Of a stretch of DNA of 64,000 nt, positions 1-7,466 are shown one piece after another. The DNA comes from CAVTWY01 sp963738615 (GTDB lineage: Bacteria > Pseudomonadota > Gammaproteobacteria > Burkholderiales > Burkholderiaceae_C). The translations under genes and the position numbers were made by a program. The notes under the pieces are model-generated. The model was not told the origin of the DNA. It saw nothing but the letters and a program-made list of their open reading frames with translations, and made no database searches. Numbering within the stretch: the stretch's first letter is position 1; each line of letters starts with the position of its first letter. The DNA is taken from positions 1,178,001 through 1,242,000 of the forward strand of contig CAVTXI010000012.1 in NCBI GenBank assembly GCA_963738615.1, in the 5' to 3' direction.

Positions 1-2
1 CG

Positions 3-866
3 TCGCGGCACGACTCGATCATCGTGGAGCCGCTCACCTGCGCCATCGGCGCCGAGCTGCGCAACGTCGACCTCGGCGCGGCGTCACGCGACCCGGCGCT
101 GGTCGCCGAGATCCGCGCGCTGCTGCTGCGCCACCGCGTGCTCTTCTTCCGCGACCAGGACTTCACGCGCGCCGAGCACGTCGCCTTCGCGCGCCACTTC
201 GGCGAACTCGAAGACCACCCCGTCGCCGGCAGCGACCCCGAGCATCCGGGGCTGGTGCGCATCTACAAGTCGCCCGATGCGCCCAACGACCGCTACGAGA
301 ATGGATGGCACACCGACGCCACGTGGCGCGACAACCCGCCCTTCGGCTGCGTGCTGCGTTGCGTGGAATGCCCGCCGGTCGGCGGCGACACGATGTGGGC
401 CAACATGGTCCTGGCGTACGAGCGCCTGCCGGAGCAGGTGAAGCAGCAGATCGCGGGCCTGCGCGCGCGCCACAGCATCGAAGCCACCTTCGGCGCCGCG
501 ATGCCGACGGACAAGCGCCTGGCGCTGCACGCGCAATACCCCGATGCCGAGCACCCGGTGGTGCGCACGCATCCCGACACCGGCGAGAAAGTGCTCTTCG
601 TCAACGGCTTCACCACGCACTTCACCAACTTCCATACGCCCGAGCGCGTGCGCTACGGCATGGACTACCAGCCCGGCGCAAGCCAGCTCCTTCAATATCT
701 CGTCAGCCAGGCGTTCATTCCCGAATATCAAGTGCGCTGGCGCTGGCAACCCAACAGCGTCGCGATGTGGGACAACCGCTCGACGCAGCATTACGCGGTG
801 ATGGACTACCCGCCGTGCCATCGCAAGATGGAGCGCGCCGGGATCATCGGCACCGCGACGTACTGA
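3..866 (+). CDS. TauD/TfdA-family Fe(II)/2-oxoglutarate dioxygenase (5' end outside window)
   Basis: This is a non-heme iron oxygenase of the TauD family, which couples 2-oxoglutarate decarboxylation to hydroxylation of a small organic acid. Counting from the GTG at 24, the iron ligands are visible as the HTD motif (H96, D98) and a distal His in the QHYAV segment (about H256). An Arg near position 271 fits the 2-oxoglutarate carboxylate contact. The frame stays open to the left edge and the residues before the GTG (SIIVEPLT) look like the usual family N-terminus, so the true start is probably just outside the window. It is followed after 49 bases by a beta-keto acid cleavage enzyme, which suggests a shared catabolic operon. 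The substrate cannot be told from sequence. Confidence 0.88.
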   Translation, partial: SRHDSIIVEPLTCAIGAELRNVDLGAASRDPALVAEIRALLLRHRVLFFRDQDFTRAEHVAFARHFGELEDHPVAGSDPEHPGLVRIYKSPDAPNDRYENGWHTDATWRDNPPFGCVLRCVECPPVGGDTMWANMVLAYERLPEQVKQQIAGLRARHSIEATFGAAMPTDKRLALHAQYPDAEHPVVRTHPDTGEKVLFVNGFTTHFTNFHTPERVRYGMDYQPGASQLLQYLVSQAFIPEYQVRWRWQPNSVAMWDNRSTQHYAVMDYPPCHRKMERAGIIGTATY

Positions 867-915
867 ATCCGCCCGCCACACCCGCCACGTCCGACCTACT
901 CAACGAAGCCACGCG

Positions 916-1974
916 ATGAACTACCTCGACGGTTCCCTCTTCCCCGAAAACCAGCAGCCGCTGATCATCACGGCCGCGCCCTACGCGCCTTCGTGGCTGC
1001 CTTCCGACTTTCCGGAAGACATCCCGGTGACGATGGAGCAGCAGGTGCAGAAGGCCGTGGACTGCTACAACGCCGGCGCGGCGGTGCTGCACCTGCATGT
1101 GCGCGAACTCGACGGCAAAGGCAGCAAGCGGCTATCGAAGTTCAACGAACTGATCGGCGGTGTGCGCCGCGCCGTGCCGCAGATGATCATCCAGGTTGGC
1201 GGCTCGATCAGCTTCGCGCCGGAAACCGATGGCTCCGCGGCGAAATGGCTGTCCGACGACACGCGCCACATGCTGGCCGAGCTCGAGCCGACACCGGACC
1301 AGGTGACGGTGACGATCAACACGTCGCAGATGAACATCCTCGAACAGTTCTCGACCGACGACATACGCGGCACCTCGATGGAAGACCCCGAGGTCTTCAA
1401 CGCGTACAAGGAGATGACGGTGCCGGCGCAGCCCGGTTGGGCCGAGGAGCACATCCGCCGGCTCACGAAGGCCGGCATCCAGAGCGCGTTCCAGTGCTAC
1501 AACATCAACAGCTTCGAATCGGTCGAGCGGCTGATGCGGCGCGGCATCTACAAAGGCCCTCTCGTGATGAACTGGGTCGCGATCGGCGGCGGCATGGACG
1601 TGCCGAGCCTCTACAACCTCGCGAACTTCGTCCGAGCAACGCCCGACGGCGCGGTGCTCACGGTCGAAAGCTCGATGCGCAACGTGCTGCCGATCAACAT
1701 GATGGGTATCGCGCTCGGCCTGCACGTGCGCTGCGGCATCGAAGACAACCTCTGGCACCAGTCGGGCACGCGCAAGACGGGCACGGTCGAGCAGGTCGAG
1801 CAGCTCGTGAGGATTTCCCGAGAGTTCGGCCGCCCGATCGCGACCGCAAGCCAGGCCCGCGAGATCAGCAAGATCGGCGTCTTCTACGACAGCGTCGAGG
1901 AAACGCTGGCCGCCAACGGCTTTGCGCCCAACGCGAAGGGGCGTCAGCAGGGCTTTCTGCGTAAGGCGGCGTGA
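916..1974 (+). CDS. Beta-keto acid cleavage enzyme (BKACE, DUF849 family)
   Basis: The 352-residue protein belongs to the DUF849/BKACE family. These Zn-dependent enzymes condense a beta-keto acid with acetyl-CoA to give acetoacetate and a new acyl-CoA; the best known member, Kce, acts in lysine fermentation. The zinc-binding HLH motif is at H59-H61, followed by Arg (HLHVR). The glycine-rich VAIGGGMD segment and the late VESSMRN segment also fit the family fold. The start at 916 gives normal family length. Its TGA stop overlaps the next gene's GTG, so the two are probably translated together. The keto acid substrate is unknown; the TauD-type neighbour suggests an amino acid or carnitine-like compound, but that is inference. 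Confidence 0.9.
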   Translation: MNYLDGSLFPENQQPLIITAAPYAPSWLPSDFPEDIPVTMEQQVQKAVDCYNAGAAVLHLHVRELDGKGSKRLSKFNELIGGVRRAVPQMIIQVGGSISFAPETDGSAAKWLSDDTRHMLAELEPTPDQVTVTINTSQMNILEQFSTDDIRGTSMEDPEVFNAYKEMTVPAQPGWAEEHIRRLTKAGIQSAFQCYNINSFESVERLMRRGIYKGPLVMNWVAIGGGMDVPSLYNLANFVRATPDGAVLTVESSMRNVLPINMMGIALGLHVRCGIEDNLWHQSGTRKTGTVEQVEQLVRISREFGRPIATASQAREISKIGVFYDSVEETLAANGFAPNAKGRQQGFLRKAA

Positions 1975-2963
1975 TGGTGACGACAACTGCCAAGGCCCGA
2001 GCGATCCGCTTCTACGAAACCGGCGGCCCCGAAGTCCTGAAGCTCGAGACCGTCGATGTGGGCGACCCCGGCCCCGGCCAGGTGCGCGTTCGCCACACCT
2101 ACGTGGCCGTCAACTTCATCGACATCTACTTCCGCACGGGTCGCTATCCGCTTGCGCTGCCGAACGGGCTTGGTTCGGACGCGGTCGGTGTTGTCGAGGT
2201 GGTCGGCCCCGGCGTCGACGACATCCGCGTGGGTCAGCGCGTGGGCTACCTGCTCGGGCCGCAGGGCGCGTACAGCGAGGTTCGCGTGATGCCCGCCGAG
2301 GCGCTGATCCCGCTGCCCGAGGGCGTGTCCGACCGCACCGCGTCGACACTGATGATGAAGGGCATGACGGCGCAGTACCTGTTCCGCCAGGTCTACCCGC
2401 TGAAAGGCGGTGAAACGATCCTCTATCACGCGGCCGCTGGCGGCGTCGGCCTGGTGGCCTGCCAATGGGCACGCGCGATCGGCGTGACGATGATCGGCAC
2501 CGTCAGCACCGACGAGAAGGCGGCGGTCGCGAAGGCGCACGGCTGCGCCCACACCATCGTCACCTCACGCGAGAACATCGCCCAGCGCGTGCGCGAGCTC
2601 ACCGACGGCAAGGGCGTGCCGGTGGTGTATGACTCGGTGGGCAAGGACACGCTGATGGCGTCGCTCGACAGCCTTCGGCCGCGCGGTACGTTGGTAAGCA
2701 ACGGCACATCGTCTGGCCCAGTGAGCGTGGACGCGTCGCTGCTCGCAGCGAAGGGCTCGTTGTGGCTGACGCGGCCGGCGATGGTGCACTACGCGACGCC
2801 GCGCGCTCACATGTTGGCGATGGCCGACGAGCTGTTTTCGTTGGTGCTGGCCGGCAAGATCGTCGGCGAGCCGAACCAGAGCTTCGCGCTTGCCGATGCC
2901 GCCCAGGCGCATCGTGCGCTCGAGTCGCGAAGCACGACGGGGGCGACCGTTCTGATTCCTTGA
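1971..2963 (+). CDS. NADPH:quinone oxidoreductase-like, zinc-free MDR family
   Basis: A 330-residue medium-chain dehydrogenase/reductase of the quinone oxidoreductase (zeta-crystallin) type. The QOR signature NFIDIYFRTGRYP is at about 48-60 and the NADPH-binding AAGGVG motif at 155-160. The cysteine ligands of zinc-dependent alcohol dehydrogenases are absent. Family members reduce quinones or enone-type compounds. The GTG at 1971 overlaps the upstream stop by four bases (GTGA), and an in-frame ATG follows at 1974. It is the last gene of the TauD-BKACE-QOR group. The 129-base gap downstream holds a direct repeat and the vapBC promoter. Confidence 0.88.
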   Translation: MMVTTTAKARAIRFYETGGPEVLKLETVDVGDPGPGQVRVRHTYVAVNFIDIYFRTGRYPLALPNGLGSDAVGVVEVVGPGVDDIRVGQRVGYLLGPQGAYSEVRVMPAEALIPLPEGVSDRTASTLMMKGMTAQYLFRQVYPLKGGETILYHAAAGGVGLVACQWARAIGVTMIGTVSTDEKAAVAKAHGCAHTIVTSRENIAQRVRELTDGKGVPVVYDSVGKDTLMASLDSLRPRGTLVSNGTSSGPVSVDASLLAAKGSLWLTRPAMVHYATPRAHMLAMADELFSLVLAGKIVGEPNQSFALADAAQAHRALESRSTTGATVLIP

Positions 2964-2978
2964 TGCCGAGGCGGTTAC

Positions 2979-2998
2979 AGCTTCACCTCGAGCGGCAC
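2979..2998. repeat. Left direct repeat of the vapBC cassette
   Basis: The 20 bases AGCTTCACCTCGAGCGGCAC match the right copy at 3798-3817 at 19 of 20 positions in the same orientation. On the minus strand both copies encode the same tail, LEVKL followed by a stop (TAA here, TGA on the right). The right copy is the true 3' end of the TonB receptor gene. The left copy is preceded by unrelated sequence. It may mark duplication on insertion, the remnant of another receptor gene, or chance. Confidence 0.5.
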
Positions 2999-3038
2999 GT
3001 CGCCCCGCCCGAGTATTCGCGCATGCCGGTGTTGATGC

Positions 3039-3074
3039 TTGACAACCCACGTTCAGCACATATTATGTGCGCAC
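3039..3074 (+). promoter_or_regulatory. vapBC promoter with overlapping operator-like palindrome
   Basis: TTGACA at 3039-3044, a 16-base spacer and TATTAT at 3061-3066 form a near-consensus sigma-70 promoter 27 bases before the vapB start. The -10 box lies inside an inverted repeat, GCACAT (3056-3061), ATT, ATGTGC (3065-3070), which runs into GTGCGCAC at 3067-3074. This layout fits VapB/VapBC autorepression, as is known for this kind of toxin-antitoxin locus. Binding itself is inferred. Confidence 0.65.
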
Positions 3075-3092
3075 GTAACTTGTGAGCATACG

Positions 3093-3320
3093 ATGAACAT
3101 CACACTTTCGGTCGATGAAAGGGTGGCCGAGCGCGCCCGCCGTGCCGCGCAGGCGATGGGCAAAAGCCTCAACCAAGCCGTGCGCGACTACCTCGAGCAG
3201 CTTGCAGGCGCGCAACAGCGTGAAGGCGAAGTTCGGGCCTTCGAAGCGTCAGCACTGGCGACGCCTGGCCGCTTGTCTGGCTGGAAGTTCGATCGCGAAG
3301 ACGCCAACAAGCGCCGATAG
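3093..3320 (+). CDS. VapB-type antitoxin
   Basis: A 75-residue protein upstream of a PIN-domain toxin. Its N-terminal half (NITLSVDERVAERARRAA, then GKSLNQAVRDYLEQL) has the strand-helix-helix pattern of a ribbon-helix-helix DNA-binding protein. The C-terminal part is charged and probably wraps the toxin. I chose the ATG at 3093 over the upstream in-frame start at 3039, because the latter lies in the -35 box. It should neutralise the toxin and repress its own promoter through the palindrome at 3056-3070. The gap to vapC is 10 bases. Confidence 0.8.
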   Translation: MNITLSVDERVAERARRAAQAMGKSLNQAVRDYLEQLAGAQQREGEVRAFEASALATPGRLSGWKFDREDANKRR

Positions 3321-3330
3321 GGCGCCGTCC

Positions 3331-3762
3331 GTGCGCAGCTTCATTGACACCAACGTCCTCGTCTACGCGGACGCCTCCGACGAGCCGGCGAAGCAGAAGC
3401 GCGCCATCGCGCTGATCCGGCAATTGCGCGTGAGCGGCGACGCCGTCCTCTCGACGCAGGTCCTGCAAGAGTTCGCGAACGTGGCGCTGCGCAAGCTGGC
3501 GCTTCCCGCGCCACTGATCCACGAACGGCTGGCGTTCTATTCGGGCTTCGAGGTCGTTCCAACCTCGCCCGCCTTGATCGATGCGGCGGTTGACCTTCAC
3601 GTACTGCACGGCATCGCGTTTTACGACGCGTTGATCGTCCAGGCCGCGATGGTGAGCGGCTGCGCCCGGCTCTGGAGCGAGGACTTCCAAGCCGGAAGAG
3701 CGTTGGGCAAGTTGTCGATTCGAAACCCGTTCAGCGGGAAGAAGCTCGAAATCAACGACTAG
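3331..3762 (+). CDS. vapC: VapC-type PIN-domain ribonuclease toxin
   Basis: A 143-residue PIN-domain protein with all four expected acidic residues: D6 in FIDTNVLVYAD, E47 in LQEFANVA, D99 in FYDALIVQA and D118 in WSEDF. VapC toxins are Mg-dependent RNases that cut tRNA or rRNA. The GTG at 3331 is the only start that places FIDTN at the N-terminus; longer frames run back through the antitoxin gene. It ends 31 bases before the convergent TonB receptor gene. The pair lies between two 20-base direct repeats. Confidence 0.88.
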   Translation: MRSFIDTNVLVYADASDEPAKQKRAIALIRQLRVSGDAVLSTQVLQEFANVALRKLALPAPLIHERLAFYSGFEVVPTSPALIDAAVDLHVLHGIAFYDALIVQAAMVSGCARLWSEDFQAGRALGKLSIRNPFSGKKLEIND

Positions 3763-3793
3763 CCGACTGGTAGGCGAAACCGAAGGTGCCCGA

Positions 3794-6089
3794 TCAAAGC
3801 TTCACCTCGAGCCGCACCTGCCAAGTCGTCGCCCCGCTATCCAACTGCGTGCGCGTCTGCGCCACCCCACCACCTTCGACCTGATTGCTCGTCCGGTAGT
3901 CCCGCGGCGCCACGTTGTTCGCCGACAGGCGCAATTGCAGATTCGGGTCGAACGTCCACAGCGCGTACGCGTCGCCGACCAGCTTGCTCGACTCGCCGTT
4001 CACCTGCAACTCGGTCAGCCGCGTGCGCACGGCGGGCGTGTAGTTGAGGTTGCCGCCGATGCTGAGCGGCGTGCCGCGCAGGCGGTAGTCGGCGCCCAGG
4101 TTGAGCACGCCGCGGGGTTGGCCTTCGATGTGGTTGTCGGGGCCGGGCACGCCGTCGACCTTCGAGTGGAAGACGCTGCCGTTCAGGCGCAGCTCCACGC
4201 GCGGCGCTTCGGCCATCGCCTGGTCGAGCCTGAACCGTGCCTCGAGTTCGAGGCCGGTGGTGATGGCGCCGTCGAGGTTCACCGGGCGCGACTGCGCGCG
4301 GCCTGACAACGAGTCGACCGTGGTGACGTTGCGGATCACGTCGCGGATGCGGCGGTGGAAGAGGTTGGCGCTCAGCACGCCGCCTTCGTCGAGGTAGCGC
4401 TCGAAGGCAAGGTCCAGGCCGTTGGCCAGTTCGGGTTTCAGGTCGGGGTTGCCGTAGCGGTCGGGCGAGGTCAACGAGTTGTTGGTCGACACGAACGGGC
4501 GCGCGATCAGTTGCGCCAGCGACGGCGTGCGGTAGCTTTGCGTCAGGCTCATGCGCACCTGGTCGCGACGCTGCGCGTCGAGTTTGTAGACGGCGTGCAG
4601 CAGCGGCGTGGCGACGCTGCTGCGGTTGCGCACGTCGGTGTTGTTGGCGCCCTGGCCGCGGGTTTCGATGCCTTCCCAGCGCAGGCCGGCATGAAAGCCC
4701 CATTGCGGCGTCTGGTTCCACTCGTCTTGCACGTACACCGCGGTGCGGCGCGTCGATGCCTGGACGTTCTCGCCGAAGTCATCTGAGCGACGCGGGCGGC
4801 AAGCCGTTCTCGAGCGTGACGCGGGTTTCGCGGCGCGCGCCGTCTTCGACTTCGACACCGCCGACCAGGTTGTGGTCTTGCGCGATGGTCGACGACGCTT
4901 TCGCCGACAACGTGGTGTTGCGGTCGCGCCAGTTGGTGAAGTTGTCGACGGTGCGCACGGTCGCCCCTGCGGCGTCGCGTTGCGTGTTGAACGTGTCGCC
5001 GCGCCAGCGGTGTTCCCCCGTGTTGGCGCGCAAGTCCAGCCGCGTGCCGCCGCTCAGCAGGCGGTTGTATTGCGTGTTCAGGCGCATGAGGCTGAAGCGG
5101 CCTTCGGTGTCGGTGCGCGAGGTCGCGTACTCGGGTACGCCGACGAGTGTGTCGCGCTCGTTGGTGGCGCGGTTGCGGCTGTCGCTCGAGATCGCCATCG
5201 GCATCAGCACCAGCGAGTGGCCTTCACCGAAGCGCAACTGCAAACGCGCGTTGGCGTTGACCCCCTTCGTATGGCCGAGCGCGAAGTTGTCGTCGCTGTA
5301 GTCGGCCAGGGCCGCGCCGGTTGCAAGGTCTACAGCCTGCACCTGCGAGTGCGTGCGCGTGGGGTTGCTGCGGTCGAAGTAGGTCAGCGCCGCCGTGTAG
5401 ATGAAGGCTTCGCCCACACTGTCGTTGCGCGTCCATGAAATGCCCGGCGATACGCGGCCGTCGCGCACTTCGGCCCCAACTTTCAGGTCGTTCACCCGCT
5501 TGCGAAAACCCTCGCGCAGGATGATGTTGATGGTGCCGGCGATGGCGCGCGCGCCGGTTTCGGCGGTCGGTGCGCGCAGCAGTTCGATGCGGTCGATCTG
5601 CTCGGGCGTGATCGAGTCGACCGAGAAGCCCGGGGGCAGCCGCTCGCCGTTCATCATGATCTGCGTGAAGCCGCCGCCCATGCCGCGCATGCGCGGCCCG
5701 CCGCCACGGCCGGGTGCACCGCCGATGGTGACGCCGGGCAGGCGCTTCAACACCTCGCTGGTGGTGCTGTCGCCCATGCGCTCGATGTCATCGCGGCCGA
5801 TGACGATCTTGGACGCGGTGGATTGGCGGCGCTCATCGGTGTCACGCGTGCGGTCGCTGCGGATTTCGACTTGCTGCGATGGGGGTGGCGAGGGTGCCGG
5901 TGATGGCGCGGGTGAAGGCGCGGGTGAAGGCGCGGGCGTGGATCCAGAAGCGGCGGAAGGGACGGATGAAGGTGCGGCAGGAGCCGGTGCTGGCGTGATC
6001 TGCGCGTTGGCAGCGGACGCAAGCCCGGCGGCCGCGGCCAGCACCAGCGCCACGTGCGGCCGGCGGCGCGCGGGGGGAAGCGAAGTCAT
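3794..6089 (-). CDS. TonB-dependent outer membrane receptor (one frameshift)
   Basis: Outer-membrane receptor of about 765 residues. It starts at 6089 with a clear signal peptide (MTSLPPARRR, hydrophobic core, ANAQ), then a Pro/Ala/Ser-rich linker. The plug domain follows (IVIGRDDIERMGDSTTSEVL, then GTINIILREGF), and then a 22-strand-type barrel ending in WQVRLEVKL. The frame breaks near 4783-4800: one frame ends at LENGLPPASLR and the other resumes at DDFGENVQAS. A single-base indel restores one full-length receptor. The ligand is not evident; such receptors usually take up iron complexes, cobalamin or sugars. It is divergent from the pseudouridine synthase, with only 20 bases between starts. 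Its 3' end matches the repeat left of vapBC. Confidence 0.85.
3798..3817. repeat. Right direct repeat of the vapBC cassette, at the receptor 3' end
   Basis: AGCTTCACCTCGAGCCGCAC, 19 of 20 identical to 2979-2998 and in the same orientation. It encodes the last residues of the TonB receptor (VRLEVKL on the minus strand), with the stop codon just outside. The vapBC module with its promoter fills the space between the two copies. Confidence 0.5.
5893..5940 (-). repeat. Short tandem repeat coding for PAPS units in the receptor
   Basis: A 12-base unit (GGTGAAGGCGCG and close variants on the plus strand) is repeated about four times. It encodes a PAPSPAPSPAPS stretch between the signal peptide and plug of the TonB receptor. 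It is probably a flexible periplasmic linker, and such repeats can change copy number by slippage. Confidence 0.6.
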
Positions 6090-6109
6090 GCGAGCATTGT
6101 CTACAAGGT

Positions 6110-6823
6110 GTGACACACGTGACCGAATCGAACGACCAAGGTTCCCTGAGGCAGCCTCCGAACGGGAACGATGACGCCGGTGTGTCGGCCATCGACATCG
6201 TGACGGCGAACGACGCGTGGGCCGCGGTCGACAAGCCGGCCGGCCTGCCGTCGGTGCCCGGCCGCAAGCCCGAGTTGGCCGACTGCGCATGGTCGCGAGT
6301 GCAGCAACGTTTCCCCGACGCGTTGGTCGTGCATCGGCTCGACATGGCGACGTCGGGCCTGCTGCTGTTCGCCCGCGGAATCGACATGCAGCGCGCGCTA
6401 AGCCACGCCTTCGCGGCGCGAGAGGTGCGCAAGACCTACGTCGCGCTGGTGCACGGTCATGTCGCGGACGACGAAGGCACGATCGACCTGCCCCTGGCCG
6501 CCGACTGGCCGCGTCGCCCACGCCAAGTCGTCGACCATGAACACGGCAAGCCTTCGTTGACGCGCTGGCGCGTGAAAGAGCGACCCGGCGAGGCGCCGCG
6601 CACGCTGCTGGAACTCGAGCCGCTGACGGGGCGCACGCACCAGTTGCGCGTGCACCTGGCCGCCATCGGTCACCCGATCGTCGGCGATGCGTTGTACGGG
6701 CCTGCTGACAGCCGCGACGCGGTGCATCGCATGCGGTTGCACGCGCTGTCGATCGAACTGTCGCACCCGATCACGGGGCAGCCAATGACCCTGCGTACGA
6801 AGGGACCGAGTTGGCTGCGCTGA
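6110..6823 (+). CDS. RluA-family pseudouridine synthase
   Basis: A 237-residue RNA pseudouridine synthase. The RluA signature HRLDMATSG is at 75-83 with the catalytic Asp at D78. The DKPAGLPSVPG segment (41-51) and the later TGRTHQLRVHLAAIGHPIVG segment are typical of the family. There is no S4 domain, so it resembles the RluA/RluC-like enzymes acting on 23S rRNA or tRNA; the target position cannot be assigned. Two GTG starts (6110, 6119) are possible and no ATG fits. The gene is divergent from the TonB receptor. Confidence 0.9.
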   Translation: MTHVTESNDQGSLRQPPNGNDDAGVSAIDIVTANDAWAAVDKPAGLPSVPGRKPELADCAWSRVQQRFPDALVVHRLDMATSGLLLFARGIDMQRALSHAFAAREVRKTYVALVHGHVADDEGTIDLPLAADWPRRPRQVVDHEHGKPSLTRWRVKERPGEAPRTLLELEPLTGRTHQLRVHLAAIGHPIVGDALYGPADSRDAVHRMRLHALSIELSHPITGQPMTLRTKGPSWLR

Positions 6824-6841
6824 TCACCGCGTTCCGCAAAG

Positions 6842-6874
6842 AAAAAGGCCCGCACTTCTTTCGAAGCGCGGGCC
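6842..6874 (-). terminator. Rho-independent terminator of the cysteine-rich locus
   Basis: GGCCCGC (6847-6853) pairs with GCGGGCC (6868-6874). A single A/C mismatch follows, then CTTC/GAAG, and the loop is TTTC. Read on the minus strand the hairpin is followed by five T residues (6846-6842). It therefore terminates the leftward cysteine-rich genes rather than the rightward pseudouridine synthase gene. Confidence 0.82.
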
Positions 6875-6901
6875 CGTGGCTACGTGCTGGTTAACGCAGT
6901 G

Positions 6902-7030
6902 CTACCAGCAGCACGGCAGCATGCCGCCGCAGCACGCCGCGCCAGCAACACAACATGCCGCGGCGAAGGCACTGCTGCCAAAGCCCAGGGCTGCGACGAC
7001 GGCAGTGACTTTCAAAACGATCTTCTTCAT
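6902..7030 (-). CDS. Small exported cysteine-rich peptide with three CC pairs
   Basis: A 42-residue peptide. MKKIVLKVTAVVAALGFGSS with AFA forms a classical Sec signal peptide. The mature part, about 19 residues, reads AACCVAGAACCGGMLPCCW. Its six cysteines are three CC pairs spaced exactly five residues apart (CC-x5-CC-x5-CC). AGAGG lies a few bases before the ATG at 7030, and an intrinsic terminator follows the stop. The gene lies 39 bases after a second exported protein that also has CC-x5-CC. I do not recognise the family. Periplasmic metal (for example copper) binding is a reasonable guess from cysteine density, not shown. A toxin or modified-peptide precursor is an alternative. Confidence 0.75.
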   Translation of the reverse strand: MKKIVLKVTAVVAALGFGSSAFAAACCVAGAACCGGMLPCCW

Positions 7031-7069
7031 GTGAACCTCTCAAAAGGGAATGAACTACAGGAAATGAAA

Positions 7070-7393
7070 TCACTCGAGAACAGACGCAGCGACAGCCATG
7101 TCCGGAGGACGCCAATGTCTCGAGACAGGAATCGCAGGTTGATGGGGTGCCCGATAGGACGGCGCATGCGACGCCACGAACGCATGCGGAGCATCGACAC
7201 GTTGCGCCGGAAGCGCTGTCGATGACAACGCGCAGCCACCACAGCTCGCGGCCGAAGTCGTGGCCACACAGCATGGTGACCGACCCTCACAGCACCAGCC
7301 GACAGGCGCAGCCAACGTCATCGACACTTGCCACACAAGTGCCAGCAGCGCGATCAGCCTTGCGGCGCGAAGACGAGCCAAGAACACGCGCAA
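7070..7393 (-). CDS. Exported cysteine-rich protein with CC-x5-CC motif
   Basis: An unrecognised protein of about 107 residues. A signal peptide (ARLIALLALVWQVSMTLAA) is followed by GWCCEGRSPCC and then SCGGC, so the mature N-terminus carries six cysteines: a CC-x5-CC unit plus a CGGC pair. The rest is Pro/His/Ala-rich without clear structure. The start is uncertain: the frame opens at a TTG (7393), with a GTG at 7387, and there is no good ribosome-binding site. It precedes the 42-residue peptide with the same CC-x5-CC spacing, and a terminator ends the pair. A regulatory or metal-buffering role is inference only. Confidence 0.6.
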   Translation of the reverse strand: MRVFLARLRAARLIALLALVWQVSMTLAAPVGWCCEGRSPCCVATTSAASCGGCALSSTALPAQRVDAPHAFVASHAPSYRAPHQPAIPVSRHWRPPDMAVAASVLE

Positions 7394-7466
7394 AGTCTAT
7401 GCCGCTGATTGAACTTGCGCTTGCGATCGAGGGTCAGCACATCACCCCGCTCGACACGGAGCCTTC

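Noticed and set aside
7030..7393. A 127-codon frame (6891-7274) covering both cysteine-rich genes
   Set aside because: Its product lacks a signal peptide and family features. The two smaller frames each have a signal peptide, and the downstream one also has a ribosome-binding site.
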